Of a stretch of DNA of 64,000 nucleotides, positions 43,377-51,369 are shown piece by piece. Origin of the DNA: Yinghuangia sp035454725. Lineage in GTDB: Bacteria > Actinomycetota > Actinomycetes > Streptomycetales > Streptomycetaceae. The notes beneath the pieces are model-generated. The model was not told the DNA's origin. It worked only from the letters and a program-made list of their open reading frames with translations, and searched no databases. The stretch covers positions 1 through 64,000 of the forward strand of contig NZ_JBPKBI010000006.1 of the NCBI RefSeq assembly GCF_051388935.1. The letters are read 5' to 3'. The translations under genes were made by a program, and so were the position numbers. The stretch's first letter is position 1. The number at the start of each line of letters is the position of its first letter.

Positions 43377-43448
43377 ACCGCGGCCCTTCGGGGCCACACG
43401 CGGAAAACCGGTGGCCCGGAAGCCGGTCGGGTCGGCATCGTGCCGGGC

Positions 43449-44021
43449 ATGTCCGCTGCCGGAATGCGCGAGATCCGCGCCGACTTCGACGCCGATTCGA
43501 TCGTGGTGTACCAGGCATACCCCACGCGCATCGCGGATGCGGCGCTGCGTGCGGGCCGGTTCGTGGAACCGTTCTCGTTCGGTCGCATGACCTGGATCAA
43601 GCCGTCGTACCTGTGGCTCATGCACCGCAGCAACTGGGCGCGAAAGTCCGGGCAGGAGCGGATCCTCGCGGTGCGCGTCACCCGCGCGGGATGGGAACAC
43701 GCCCTGGCACGCGGGGTGTTGACGTCGGCTGCGCCGGACGCGGTGGCCGGTGTGCAGGTGCACGTCCAGTGGGACCCGGAGCGGTCGCTGCGCGGTGCCG
43801 CGCTCAACCACTACAGCATCCAGGTCGGTGTCGGACGCGCGCTGATCCGGGAGTTCGCGGAGGAATGGACCGTGGGGATCACCGATCTGACCGCCCGGAC
43901 GCGGCGCATCGCCGAACTCGTGCGCGGCGGACGCATCGACCGGGCCCGGGCGCTGCTGCCGCCGGAGAAGGTGTACCCGATGACGGGAGACACCGCGCGG
44001 CGGCTGGGCATCGGCGGCTGA
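43449..44021 (+). CDS. DUF4291-family protein
   Basis: A 190-residue soluble protein with the DUF4291 pattern: 'VVYQAYPTRIADAALRAGRF', 'SFGRMTWIKPSYLWLMHRSN' and 'VHVQWDPERSLRGAALNHYS'. The family is widespread in bacteria and some eukaryotes; its biochemical role is unknown to me. There is no export signal. The start is ATG 43449 (the GTG at 43440 is an alternative). The last codons (GDTARRLGIGG) are repeated just after the stop at 44050-44082 as an imperfect 30-bp copy. Confidence 0.83.
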   Translation: MSAAGMREIRADFDADSIVVYQAYPTRIADAALRAGRFVEPFSFGRMTWIKPSYLWLMHRSNWARKSGQERILAVRVTRAGWEHALARGVLTSAAPDAVAGVQVHVQWDPERSLRGAALNHYSIQVGVGRALIREFAEEWTVGITDLTARTRRIAELVRGGRIDRARALLPPEKVYPMTGDTARRLGIGG

Positions 44022-44083
44022 CCGGGGGCCGGGTCTCGCGTCGGCTGATGGGAGACACCGCGCGGCGTGCATCGGCGGCTGCC
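43979..44083. repeat. Partial duplication of the DUF4291 gene end
   Basis: ATGACGGGAGACACCGCGCG with GGCATCGGCGGCTG at the gene end (43979-44020) reappears as ATGGGAGACACCGCGCG with GTGCATCGGCGGCTG at about 44048-44082. The second copy lies after the stop and has lost a few bases. It looks like a slipped or tandem duplication in progress of decay. Confidence 0.6.
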
Positions 44084-44162
44084 GGATGTCGGCCCGCGTC
44101 GGCCAAGGCCGTCGCAAGGCCCTGCAAAGGCCTTTCCGGCATCGATCCCCGCGCGGTCTTCG

Positions 44163-44618
44163 TCAGTCCGGTTGTCGGTCGGGCCAGTAGGCCGCGTCGG
44201 CTGAGGCACGGGCGCGGCGGGAGCGCCACCACGAACGCAGCTTGTGTACGCCGCCTCGTCGTGTCCGCGACGTGCGCGCCTCCACCAACGGCTCGGGCAA
44301 CTCCCCCCGCATACGCAGGTATTCGGCAAAGGCGTGACCGTCGGCGCGGCTGCCGCCGACAGCGGGCTTGGGGTGTGTACGGGCCCAATCCATGAAGGCG
44401 CCCGGCCATCTCTCGCCGAGGGCGGCGGCCAGGTGGGGGAGGGCTCGCTCGACGCCGCTGCGGCGTTTGGCGGCCAGCGCCGTGGTCTGGACGCGGATGC
44501 GTTCGGTGTCGAAGCCCTCGGGTATGGGGCCGCCGGCAACGAGTGCGGTCAGCAACTCCGTCTGACGGCGGGTGAGTTCGTCCCGGTCGGAGTCGGTGGT
44601 GGAGCCGGGGGTGGTCAT
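44163..44618 (-). CDS. SCO6045-like partner protein of a DUF692 enzyme
   Basis: A 151-residue protein. After a Thr/Asp-rich start it has 'LTRRQTELLTALVAGGPIPE', 'FDTERIRVQTTALAAKRRSG' and 'ALGERWPGAFMDWARTHPKP', then a basic C-terminal tail. This is the SCO6045-type family of Streptomyces, encoded directly after DUF692 genes. DUF692 (MNIO) enzymes such as MbnB and TglH work with a small partner that brings in the peptide; this gene occupies that place, but the role is inference. Its ATG at 44618 overlaps the DUF692 stop by four bases (ATGA). Confidence 0.75.
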   Translation of the reverse strand: MTTPGSTTDSDRDELTRRQTELLTALVAGGPIPEGFDTERIRVQTTALAAKRRSGVERALPHLAAALGERWPGAFMDWARTHPKPAVGGSRADGHAFAEYLRMRGELPEPLVEARTSRTRRGGVHKLRSWWRSRRARASADAAYWPDRQPD

Positions 44619-45466
44619 CGGGCCCCGCGCGTCGGTGCGGGGTCATCCGCCAACACGCCCTGGATGTCGACGAGTTCCCGGGCCAGCTCGTCGGCCGGGG
44701 GATAGGCGGCGTCGCGTTCGAGCAGCACGCCGGGAGGCCGCGTGCGTTCGCACAGCATCCCCAGGACCTCCAGGACTTCGGGGCTCACCGGGTGCGCGTG
44801 CGTGTCGTGCCAGAGACCGTCGCGCAGGACGCCGCCCGCGATGTGTGCGTACGCGACCGCCTCAAGCGGCAGCGCGTCCAGGGCCGCCTCGACGTCCAGG
44901 CCGTGGTTGACGCGTTCGGTGTGCAGGTTCGCGACATCGATCAGCAAGGTGATCCCGGTCAGCTCGACGAGCTCCGCGAGGAACTGAGCCTCCGTCAGCT
45001 CGTTGTCCGGCCACCGGAACAGCGTGGCGGGGTTCTCCAGCGCGAGCGGAACCGGCAGCGAGTCCTGCGCGATGCGGACGTTCTCCGCGATCACCCGCAG
45101 CGACGCGCGCGTGCGCGGCACCGGCAGCAGGTGCCCGGCTTCCATGCCGCCCGCGCGCACGAACGCCAGGTGCTCGCTCACCAAAGGGGCTTCGAGAACT
45201 TCGGCGACCCGGCCCAGCCGGGACAGCCGTGCCGAGTCAGGGCGTTCCGCGCCGCCCAGCCCCAAGGACACGCCGTGTGGGACGACCGAGGTGCCGCGTG
45301 CCCGCAACACCCGCAGCGATTCGGGCACATGGTCCGCGTGCTCGATGCACACGTTCTCCGCGATCACCTCCACGAAGTCGACTCCGTCGAGGCGTTCGAC
45401 GGTCAGATCGATCTCCGGCCGCCAGCCGATTCCGACCGCCGTGCGGCCACCGGGCATCCCGATCAC
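44615..45466 (-). CDS. DUF692 / MNIO-family multinuclear iron oxidative enzyme
   Basis: A 283-residue TIM-barrel protein of the DUF692 family (MbnB, TglH, ChrH). Characterised members use two or three iron ions and O2 to modify cysteine residues in ribosomal peptides. Likely metal ligands are all present: His in 'SVVPHGVSLGLGG', His in 'LVSEHLAFVR', Glu in 'PLALENPATLF', Asp in 'LLIDVANLHT', His in 'VAYAHIAGGVL', Asp/His in 'WHDTHAHPVSPEVL', and Glu in 'VLLERDAAYPP'. GTG 45466 is chosen because it overlaps the stop of the upstream gene (GTGA) after a G-rich ribosome site; ATG 45457 is possible. It sits between a Cys-tailed membrane protein and a partner-like gene, all coupled. Confidence 0.88.
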   Translation of the reverse strand: MIGMPGGRTAVGIGWRPEIDLTVERLDGVDFVEVIAENVCIEHADHVPESLRVLRARGTSVVPHGVSLGLGGAERPDSARLSRLGRVAEVLEAPLVSEHLAFVRAGGMEAGHLLPVPRTRASLRVIAENVRIAQDSLPVPLALENPATLFRWPDNELTEAQFLAELVELTGITLLIDVANLHTERVNHGLDVEAALDALPLEAVAYAHIAGGVLRDGLWHDTHAHPVSPEVLEVLGMLCERTRPPGVLLERDAAYPPADELARELVDIQGVLADDPAPTRGAR

Positions 45467-46583
45467 GATCCCCCGCCCCCTCCACATGACGACCCGGACG
45501 AACAACTCGACGACGAACAGCTCGACGACGAGGAAGCGGCGCACGACCACGCCGAGGACGAGCAGTTCGGGCCCGAGCACGAACTGCCCCGGAAGCCGTT
45601 GTCCGCGCACGACGTTGACCCGAACCACGACGGGCTGTCGGAATCAGCCGAGCCGGTGCCCCCGCATCCCGCGTCGGCGCCACTGGCATGCTGCGTGACC
45701 CGTTCGCGTCGGAAGACGTCCAGGAGTTCGAGGTCGGTGAGCCGGTCCAGCCCCATCACCGCGATGACGCCGAGCCCCGCGCCGCCGGCGGCCGTACGGT
45801 CGAGGTTCTCCCGGAGCCGCGGGGTGCGGCGCAGGCGGAGCACGTACGCCATGCCCGCCCGCGCGTGCTCGGTGCGCCCCATCGCGAGGACTTGCAAAAG
45901 CGCCAACGACGCCGTGAAGCCGATGGCGTGGACCGCGACGGCGACGGCGAAGCCGTCGTCGCCCACGGACGGGGCGATGCCCGGGACCACCGCGGTCACA
46001 GCGCTGACGACCGCCGAGACGATCAGGATCACGCGTGCCTGCCGGCGTTTTCGTGCACCGCCGGGCCGGCGTATGAGCCCCTGTGCGAGGAACCGGTCGC
46101 CGATCGCCTGGACTTCGCGGCTGCGCGCGCCCCGGAAGCGCACGGTCGACAGCGCCGCGCTGCCGTCGGCCTCGGCGACCGCGCGCAGCACCCCGGCCGC
46201 GACCGGGTCGGCCGGGCCCCGAGCGGTCGCGGTGACGGTGCCGTCGCGGCCGATGTGCACCACTCCCGCGGCACGCATCGCGAGGAGCGCCACATCGGCC
46301 ACCCGCGCCGGGCCGCCGGCCAGGAACGCGGCCTGGTACAGGTCGAGGTCTTCGACCGGCGGTGGCGGGGGGGGGGGGGGGGGGGGAGGGTGTNNNNNNN
46401 NNNNNNNNNNNNNNNNNNNNNNNNNNNNNNNNNNNNNNNNNNNNNNNNNNNNNNNNNNNNNNNNNNNNNNNNNNNNNNNNNNNNNNNNNNNNNNNNNNNN
46501 NNNNNNNNNNNNNCCGCGACGGCGAACGCGACAGCGAACGCCATCCACAAGGCGTACGCGACCAGTACCGCATTCGGGTTCAT
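45463..46583 (-). CDS. TIGR04222-type membrane protein with Cys/Ser/Gly-rich tail (interrupted by an assembly gap)
   Basis: The gene starts at ATG 46583 with a hydrophobic segment ('AVLVAYALWMAFAVAFAV'), is cut by 120 N (46394-46513), and resumes in 'EDLDLYQAAFLAGGPARVAD' and 'VHIGRDGTVTATARG', the TIGR04222 region. Two further membrane segments follow ('VILIVSAVVSAVTAVVPGIA', 'HAIGFTASLALLQVLAMG'). The last about 75 residues are low-complexity with eight cysteines: 'DAGCGG', 'STSCAD', 'GSSCSGPNCSSSAWSC', 'SSSCSSSSCSSGSSCGGGGG'. The stop overlaps the DUF692 start (GTGA). Reading frames before and after the gap differ by coordinates because the gap length is nominal. The tail is a good candidate for modification by the DUF692 enzyme. 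Confidence 0.8.
46394..46513. other. Assembly gap (120 N) inside the TIGR04222-type gene
   Basis: Undetermined bases follow a run of more than 15 G on the plus strand (46368-46386), read as poly-Pro in the gene. Relatives have no poly-Pro there, so the G run is probably an artefact at the contig edge. Confidence 0.95.
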
Positions 46584-46678
46584 ACGCCGTGTGTACCGGA
46601 AACGGACACCTTGCCGTCAGGCGGGGTCGCAAATCACCGGGATTCGATGGGAATCCCTCGCAGCCGGTCGCTCGCGGG

Positions 46679-47095
46679 TCACGATTCTTCGGCGGGCTCC
46701 AGCGTCAGGCTGATCGAGTTGATGCAGTAGCGCTGGTTGCGGGGCGTGTAGCCCTCGCCCTCGAAGAGGTGTCCCAGGTGGGAGCCGCAGTTGCGGCACA
46801 GGACCTCCGTGCGGACCATCCCGTACGACCGGTCCTCGCGCAGCTCGACCCGCTCCTCGTCGACGTGGTCGAAGGACGGCCAGCCGCAGTGCGACTCGAA
46901 CTTGTCCTGGGAGCGGAACAACTCCGCCTGGCACGCGCGGCAGCGGTAGACGCCGACCGTCTTGGTGTCGGTGTACTCGCCGGTGAACGCGCGTTCGGTA
47001 CCGGCCTCGCGCAGGACGTGGAACTCCGCCGGGGACAGGATCACGCGCCACTCGTCGGCGGACTTGACGACGTTGTACTTCTCGGTGTCAGCCAT
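46679..47095 (-). CDS. msrB: Peptide-methionine (R)-S-oxide reductase
   Basis: A 138-residue MsrB that reduces the R form of methionine sulfoxide in proteins with thioredoxin. Two CxxC pairs bind structural zinc ('YRCRACQAELF' and 'VLCRNCGSHLGHLF'). The catalytic Cys is in 'RYCINSISLTLEP', and 'FESHCGWPSFDH' provides the second Cys and Trp of the pocket. Length is typical. ATG 47095 gives the expected start 'MADTEKYNVV'. It is followed by the TIGR04222 operon in the same direction after 95 bp and preceded by a strong terminator that isolates it from murC. Confidence 0.95.
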   Translation of the reverse strand: MADTEKYNVVKSADEWRVILSPAEFHVLREAGTERAFTGEYTDTKTVGVYRCRACQAELFRSQDKFESHCGWPSFDHVDEERVELREDRSYGMVRTEVLCRNCGSHLGHLFEGEGYTPRNQRYCINSISLTLEPAEES

Positions 47096-47111
47096 GACAC
47101 CATCCAACACG

Positions 47112-47141
47112 CCCGGCCCCGGGGACGTTCCCGGGGCCGGG
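47112..47141 (-). terminator. Strong hairpin between murC and msrB
   Basis: A perfect 12-bp G/C stem (CCCGGCCCCGGG / CCCGGGGCCGGG) with the 6-base loop GACGTT lies between murC (ends 47182) and msrB (starts 47095). It ends the murC transcript. Confidence 0.85.
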
Positions 47142-47181
47142 CGGGCCGTCAGGCGGTGTTCGGGCTGCTTCGTGCGGCGGG

Positions 47182-48600
47182 TCAGCGCCGGTTGATCGCG
47201 TCCAGGATCTCGGGTCCGAGCAGCGTCACGTCACCCGCGCCCATCGTCAGCACCAGGTCCAGCGGCCGGGCCAGCGCGGCGACGACGTCCGGCACCTCGG
47301 ACCAACTGTGCGCCATGCGCACGAGGCCGCCGTTGTCGAGCGCGCTGTGGGCGATGATGTGGCTCGTGACGCCGGGCTGCGGGTCCTCGCGTGCCGCGTA
47401 GATGTCCATCACCACCGCGATGTCGGCGGCGGCGAGCGCGCGTCCCATCTCGGTGCCGAGCTGCTGCGTGCGGCTGAACAGGTGCGGCTGGAACACCGCG
47501 ATGACGCGGCCCTGGCCCACGGCGCCGCGCGCGGTCTCCAGGTCGGCGGCGATCTCGGTCGGGTGGTGCGCGTACGAGTCGATGACGCGCACACCCCCCG
47601 CCTCCCCCTTGAGCTGGAAGCGCCGGCGTACGCCCTGGTACTTGCCGAGTGCGGCACCCATCTCGGCAGGGTCGATGCCGAGGGCGAGGCCGACCGCGAG
47701 GGCCATGACGGCGTTGGAGGCGTTGACGCGGCCGGGCACCGCGACGGAGAACACGTGTTCGGCGCCGCCCTTGCCGCGTACCGTCACCGTGCTGCCGAGG
47801 CCCTGCTGCTCGACCTTGGCGATCTGCAGGTCGGCGCTGTCGCTCTCGCCGACCGTCACGACGGACAGATCGGGTGCCGACTCGGTGAGCCGGTCGCGCA
47901 GTGCGCCCGCACCCGCGTCGTCGGCCGACAGGACAAGGGTGCCGCCGGGCACGATGCGCTGCGCGAACGCCTCGAAGGCGTCCAGGACGTCGTCGAGGGA
48001 CCCGTAGTTGGCGTGGTGGTCCAGCTCCACGTTGAGCACGACCGCGACCTCGGGCGCGTACTTGAGGAAGCTGCGGTCGCTCTCGTCGGCCTCCGCCACG
48101 AAGATGTCGCCGTCACCGTGGTGGGCGTTGCTGCCCGCCTCGTTGAGGTCGGCGCCGATCGCGAACGACGGGTCGAGCCCCAGCGACATCAGGCTCACCG
48201 CGAGCATGCTCGTCGTGGTCGTCTTGCCGTGCGTGCCGGCCACCGCGACGGCGCGGCGGTCGTCCATCAGCCGGGCCAGCGCGTCGGCGCGGTGCACCAC
48301 CGGGATGCCGCGCTCCCGGGCCGCGACCAGCTCCGGGTTGTCCGGGCGGATGGCGCTGGAGACGACGACGCACGACGCGTCGCCGACGTTCTCCGCGGCG
48401 TGTCCGGCGTGCACCCGGCAGCCGAGCTGCCGCAGCGCGAGCAGCGCCGTCGAGTCCTTCGCGTCGCTGCCGGCCACCTTGGCACCGCGGATCGCGAGGA
48501 TCTTCGCGAGCCCCGACATGCCGGCGCCGCCGATCCCGATGAAGTGCGGACTGCCGAGGTCGATCGCCGGCGGGTCCGCGGGCGAGGCGGAGGCGGGCAT
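47182..48600 (-). CDS. murC: UDP-N-acetylmuramate--L-alanine ligase
   Basis: A 472-residue Mur ligase that adds L-Ala to UDP-MurNAc in the cytoplasm, the first amino acid of peptidoglycan. The UDP-binding start 'HFIGIGGAGMSGLAKIL', the ATP loop 'AVAGTHGKTTTTSMLAVSL', and the middle-domain 'FVAEADESDRSFLKY' and 'VVLNVELDHHANYGS' are complete. The C-terminal domain contains 'VIDSYAHHPTEIAADLETAR'. ATG 48600 follows AGGAG at 4-bp spacing, which decides it over the longer frame. Unlike many bacteria, it stands outside a dcw cluster here, next to a small conserved gene. Confidence 0.95.
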   Translation of the reverse strand: MPASASPADPPAIDLGSPHFIGIGGAGMSGLAKILAIRGAKVAGSDAKDSTALLALRQLGCRVHAGHAAENVGDASCVVVSSAIRPDNPELVAARERGIPVVHRADALARLMDDRRAVAVAGTHGKTTTTSMLAVSLMSLGLDPSFAIGADLNEAGSNAHHGDGDIFVAEADESDRSFLKYAPEVAVVLNVELDHHANYGSLDDVLDAFEAFAQRIVPGGTLVLSADDAGAGALRDRLTESAPDLSVVTVGESDSADLQIAKVEQQGLGSTVTVRGKGGAEHVFSVAVPGRVNASNAVMALAVGLALGIDPAEMGAALGKYQGVRRRFQLKGEAGGVRVIDSYAHHPTEIAADLETARGAVGQGRVIAVFQPHLFSRTQQLGTEMGRALAAADIAVVMDIYAAREDPQPGVTSHIIAHSALDNGGLVRMAHSWSEVPDVVAALARPLDLVLTMGAGDVTLLGPEILDAINRR

Positions 48601-48728
48601 GCGGGCTCCTAACACGTTGCGCGGGGTGGGGTGCGGATTGCGGTGCTTGGTGACGCCCTGTGTGCCGGCGACCGCGCACCGGCGGTTCCGCACCGATGAT
48701 TCTGCACCACGAAGGGGCCTTGCCGCGG

Positions 48729-49202
48729 TTACGGGACGTTGTGTGCGAACAGCTTCAGCACCGGCACACCCACCTTGTGCCGGGCGCGCGAAGCCCAGTC
48801 GCGGTGGAAGAACTCCTCGATCAGGTGCGGGGCGGTCAGCACGATGACCTCGTCGGCCGCGTGCCGCTCGACGATGTCCTTGAGGATCTGCAACGGGTCC
48901 TCACCGGGCGCGGTCTCGCCGACCGCCTGGACGCCCACCGCGCGCAGATTGGCGACGCTGACGTCCAAGGTGCGCTGTGTCGCGTCCGCGGTCTCGTCCC
49001 CGGAGCGGTGTTCGACGTCCTCAGCAGCCTCCTCCAGGTGCCCGAGTGCGACGTCGTCGAGGGCGCGGACCAGACGGTGGTGGTCGGCCTTGCCCGGCAG
49101 CACGACGACGAAGGACGTCTCGACTCCCTCGTGCAGGCTCGTCACCAGGCCGACGTCCTCCGCGTCCATGACCTTTTCGATGAGAAGGACGATCGTGTAC
49201 AC
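48729..49202 (-). CDS. Conserved protein of unknown function next to murC (universal-stress-like fold)
   Basis: A 157-residue protein starting 'VYTIVLLIEKVMDAEDVGLV' and ending 'WASRARHKVGVPVLKLFAHN'. The pattern (strand 1 with a hydrophobic run, 'VVVLPGKADHHRLVRALDDV', and 'HAADEVIVLTAPHLIEEFFH') suggests an alpha/beta fold like universal stress proteins. In Streptomyces this neighbour of murC has often been labelled indole-3-glycerol-phosphate synthase, which its length and motifs do not support. GTG 49202 follows AGGGAG at 6-bp spacing. Function unknown. Confidence 0.8.
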   Translation of the reverse strand: MYTIVLLIEKVMDAEDVGLVTSLHEGVETSFVVVLPGKADHHRLVRALDDVALGHLEEAAEDVEHRSGDETADATQRTLDVSVANLRAVGVQAVGETAPGEDPLQILKDIVERHAADEVIVLTAPHLIEEFFHRDWASRARHKVGVPVLKLFAHNVP

Positions 49203-49302
49203 GCTTTTCTCCCTTGTGCCCGGCTCGGCCGGCTTGTTCCCGGCGTGACGCTGTCCTGCAATCACCATGCCACCCGAGCGCCCGACAAGAACCGATAACG
49301 GC

Positions 49303-50097
49303 TCAACCGGCCGCGGGGCCGGCGAGGCTGCGGACATACCGGGCGAACAGGAAGCCGTCCTCCTCCAGGAGCGTGTGCAGGTTCATCGACTGCGGAACCT
49401 CCGGCGCCCCACCGTTCGTGATCCGCGTCGCCGCACCGCCGAGCAGGAGCGGCCCGATGGTCAGGCACAACTCGTCGAGCCGTCCCTCGGCGACGAGTTG
49501 GCCCAGGAGGTACGGGCCGCCCTCGGTCAGGATCCGGGTCCACCCCCGCGCCGCGAGCGCGTCGAGGGCCGCTCCCGGGTCGGCGCCCTGCGTACCCGGC
49601 TCGCCCGCCACGACCACGTCCGCGACCTTCCGCGCCCGCGCGAGGCGATCCGGATCCGCGTCGGGGCCGGTGAGCACGACCGTCGGCACGACGGCCTCGG
49701 TGAACAGGGGAGCCGAGAAGTCGAGCTCCAGGCTGCGGCTCACGATCGCGATCACCGGCACCGGAGGGCGCCCGGCCGCCTCGCGCGCCGGAGCGTACGC
49801 CGGATTGGGGCGCGGCGGGCGATAGCCCTCGTTGCGGACCGTCGACGCACCGACCAGCACCACGTCGGCAAGGGCGCGCAGCACGCCGAAGATGCGCTTG
49901 TCTCCGGGGGAGGAGAGGCCCGCCGAGAGGCCGTCGCCGGCCTGTGCGGCACCGTCCAGGCTGGCGACCATGTTGGCGCGGACCCAGGCGCGCCCGGCGT
50001 CGACCACCTCGGTCGGATAGGCGTACGCCGCGTCGAGGTCGACATCGGGGCCGGTGGGGCTCGCGGGGGTCTCCGGGGCGGGAAGCAGACGTCGCAT
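49303..50097 (-). CDS. RibD C-terminal-type pyrimidine reductase family protein
   Basis: A 264-residue protein of the dihydrofolate-reductase-like RibD_C family. Visible patterns are 'WVRANMVASLDGAAQAGDGL', 'SPGDKRIFGVLRALADVVLV', 'GASTVRNEGYRPPRPN' and 'GWTRILTEGGPYLLGQLVAE' (TEGG, the NADPH-binding loop). The parent family reduces a ribosylaminopyrimidine in riboflavin synthesis with NADPH. Single-domain actinobacterial members are not in rib operons and their substrate is unknown. ATG 50097 has no clear ribosome site; GTG 50118 is an alternative. It is divergent from zapE 31 bp away, so the promoters overlap. Confidence 0.85.
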   Translation of the reverse strand: MRRLLPAPETPASPTGPDVDLDAAYAYPTEVVDAGRAWVRANMVASLDGAAQAGDGLSAGLSSPGDKRIFGVLRALADVVLVGASTVRNEGYRPPRPNPAYAPAREAAGRPPVPVIAIVSRSLELDFSAPLFTEAVVPTVVLTGPDADPDRLARARKVADVVVAGEPGTQGADPGAALDALAARGWTRILTEGGPYLLGQLVAEGRLDELCLTIGPLLLGGAATRITNGGAPEVPQSMNLHTLLEEDGFLFARYVRSLAGPAAG

Positions 50098-50128
50098 GCG
50101 GTCGAGTTTCGCACGCACCGTACGCTTG

Positions 50129-51226
50129 ATGACTGTGTCCAACATGTCGCAGGCAAGCCCGGACGCTCCGCCGGTCGCCCTCACGTCGCGCCACCCGGTC
50201 GTCCCCGCCGACCGCATGGTGGCCGAAATGGTTCCCCCGCCGAGGTTCGACGGTGTCCGTTTCAGCACCTACATACCGGATCCCGCACAGCCCAGCCAGG
50301 CCGAAGCTGTGCGGCGCCTCGAACACTTCGCGGCCATGCTGAACACCGTCGGCGGCGGAAACGAGACCAAGCGCAGGTGGTTCCGGCGCGACAAGGCCGC
50401 CGCCCCCGGGCACAGCGGCATATACCTCGACGGCGGCTACGGCGTCGGCAAGACCCACCTGCTGGCCTCGCTCTGGCACGCCGCGCCCGCCCCCAAGTCG
50501 CTGTGCACCTTCGTCGAGCTCACCAACCTGGTCGGCGCCCTCGGCTTCCAGCAGACCGTGCAGGCACTTTCCGGCCACCGCCTGCTGTGCATAGACGAAT
50601 TCGAACTGGACGACCCGGGCGACACCGTCCTCGTCTCCACCCTCCTCGGCAAACTCGTCGACGCCGGAGTCAAGCTCGCCGCGACCTCCAACACCCTCCC
50701 CGACAAGCTCGGCGAGGGACGCTTCGCCGCCGTCGATTTCATGCGCGAGATCCAGGGCCTCTCGGCACACTTCGCATCCCTGCGCATCGACGGCGACGAC
50801 TACCGCCACCGCGGCCTGCCCGAGGCGCCCGCCCCCGCCGCCGACGACGACGTGGTCACCAAGACCGCCCACGCACCCGGCGTGCACAGCGCCTCCCTCG
50901 ACGACTTCCCCGCCCTGCTCGACCACCTCGCGACCGTCCACCCGAGCCGCTACGGCGCACTCCTGGAAGGCGTACGCGCGGTCTTCTGGCGTGGCGTTGT
51001 GCCCGTCCACGACCAGTCGACCGCGCTGCGCCTCGTCGTGCTGGCCGACCGCATGTACGACCGGGAGATACCGGTCGTCGCCTCGGGCGTCCCGTTCGAC
51101 GCGATCTTCTCCGACGAGATGCTCGGCGGCGGCTACAAGAAGAAATATTTGCGTGCGATATCCCGCCTGGTCGCCATGGCCCGCGACGGCGCCGAGCGGA
51201 TTCCGGAGCCGGGCCGACAGGGTTGA
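50129..51226 (+). CDS. zapE: Cell division ATPase ZapE (AFG1-like)
   Basis: A 365-residue P-loop ATPase. Walker A is 'YLDGGYGVGKTHLLASLWHA' (about 113-132) and Walker B 'RLLCIDEFELDDPGD' (about 152-166), followed by the sensor 'KLAATSNTLPDKLGEGRF'. AFG1/ZapE proteins bind FtsZ in gamma-proteobacteria; mitochondrial relatives help degrade membrane proteins. The actinobacterial role is not established, to my knowledge. The start 'MTVSNMSQASPD' lies at 50129; ATG 50144 is equally possible, since no ribosome site precedes either. The C-terminal 'DEMLGGGYKKKYLRAISRLV' is conserved. Confidence 0.88.
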   Translation: MTVSNMSQASPDAPPVALTSRHPVVPADRMVAEMVPPPRFDGVRFSTYIPDPAQPSQAEAVRRLEHFAAMLNTVGGGNETKRRWFRRDKAAAPGHSGIYLDGGYGVGKTHLLASLWHAAPAPKSLCTFVELTNLVGALGFQQTVQALSGHRLLCIDEFELDDPGDTVLVSTLLGKLVDAGVKLAATSNTLPDKLGEGRFAAVDFMREIQGLSAHFASLRIDGDDYRHRGLPEAPAPAADDDVVTKTAHAPGVHSASLDDFPALLDHLATVHPSRYGALLEGVRAVFWRGVVPVHDQSTALRLVVLADRMYDREIPVVASGVPFDAIFSDEMLGGGYKKKYLRAISRLVAMARDGAERIPEPGRQG

Positions 51227-51369
51227 CACCGGCCCGGAGCGCCGCGCCTGATCGCCGCGATCGCCGCATTCGAATGGCCGCGATTGCCGCGTCGAACTGC
51301 GAGCAGCCGCGTTGTCGGGGAGGATCGCCCCAGGATCGCGCACCCGAACGAGTGACGGAGGGCTGACGC

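Noticed and set aside
44792..47401. Plus-strand frame of 869 codons spanning the DUF692 operon and the gap
   Set aside because: It crosses an assembly gap and is the mirror of three coupled minus-strand genes with clear motifs.
48729..49202. Indole-3-glycerol-phosphate synthase (a label often given to this murC neighbour)
   Set aside because: The protein is far too short for a TIM barrel and has none of the TrpC catalytic motifs.
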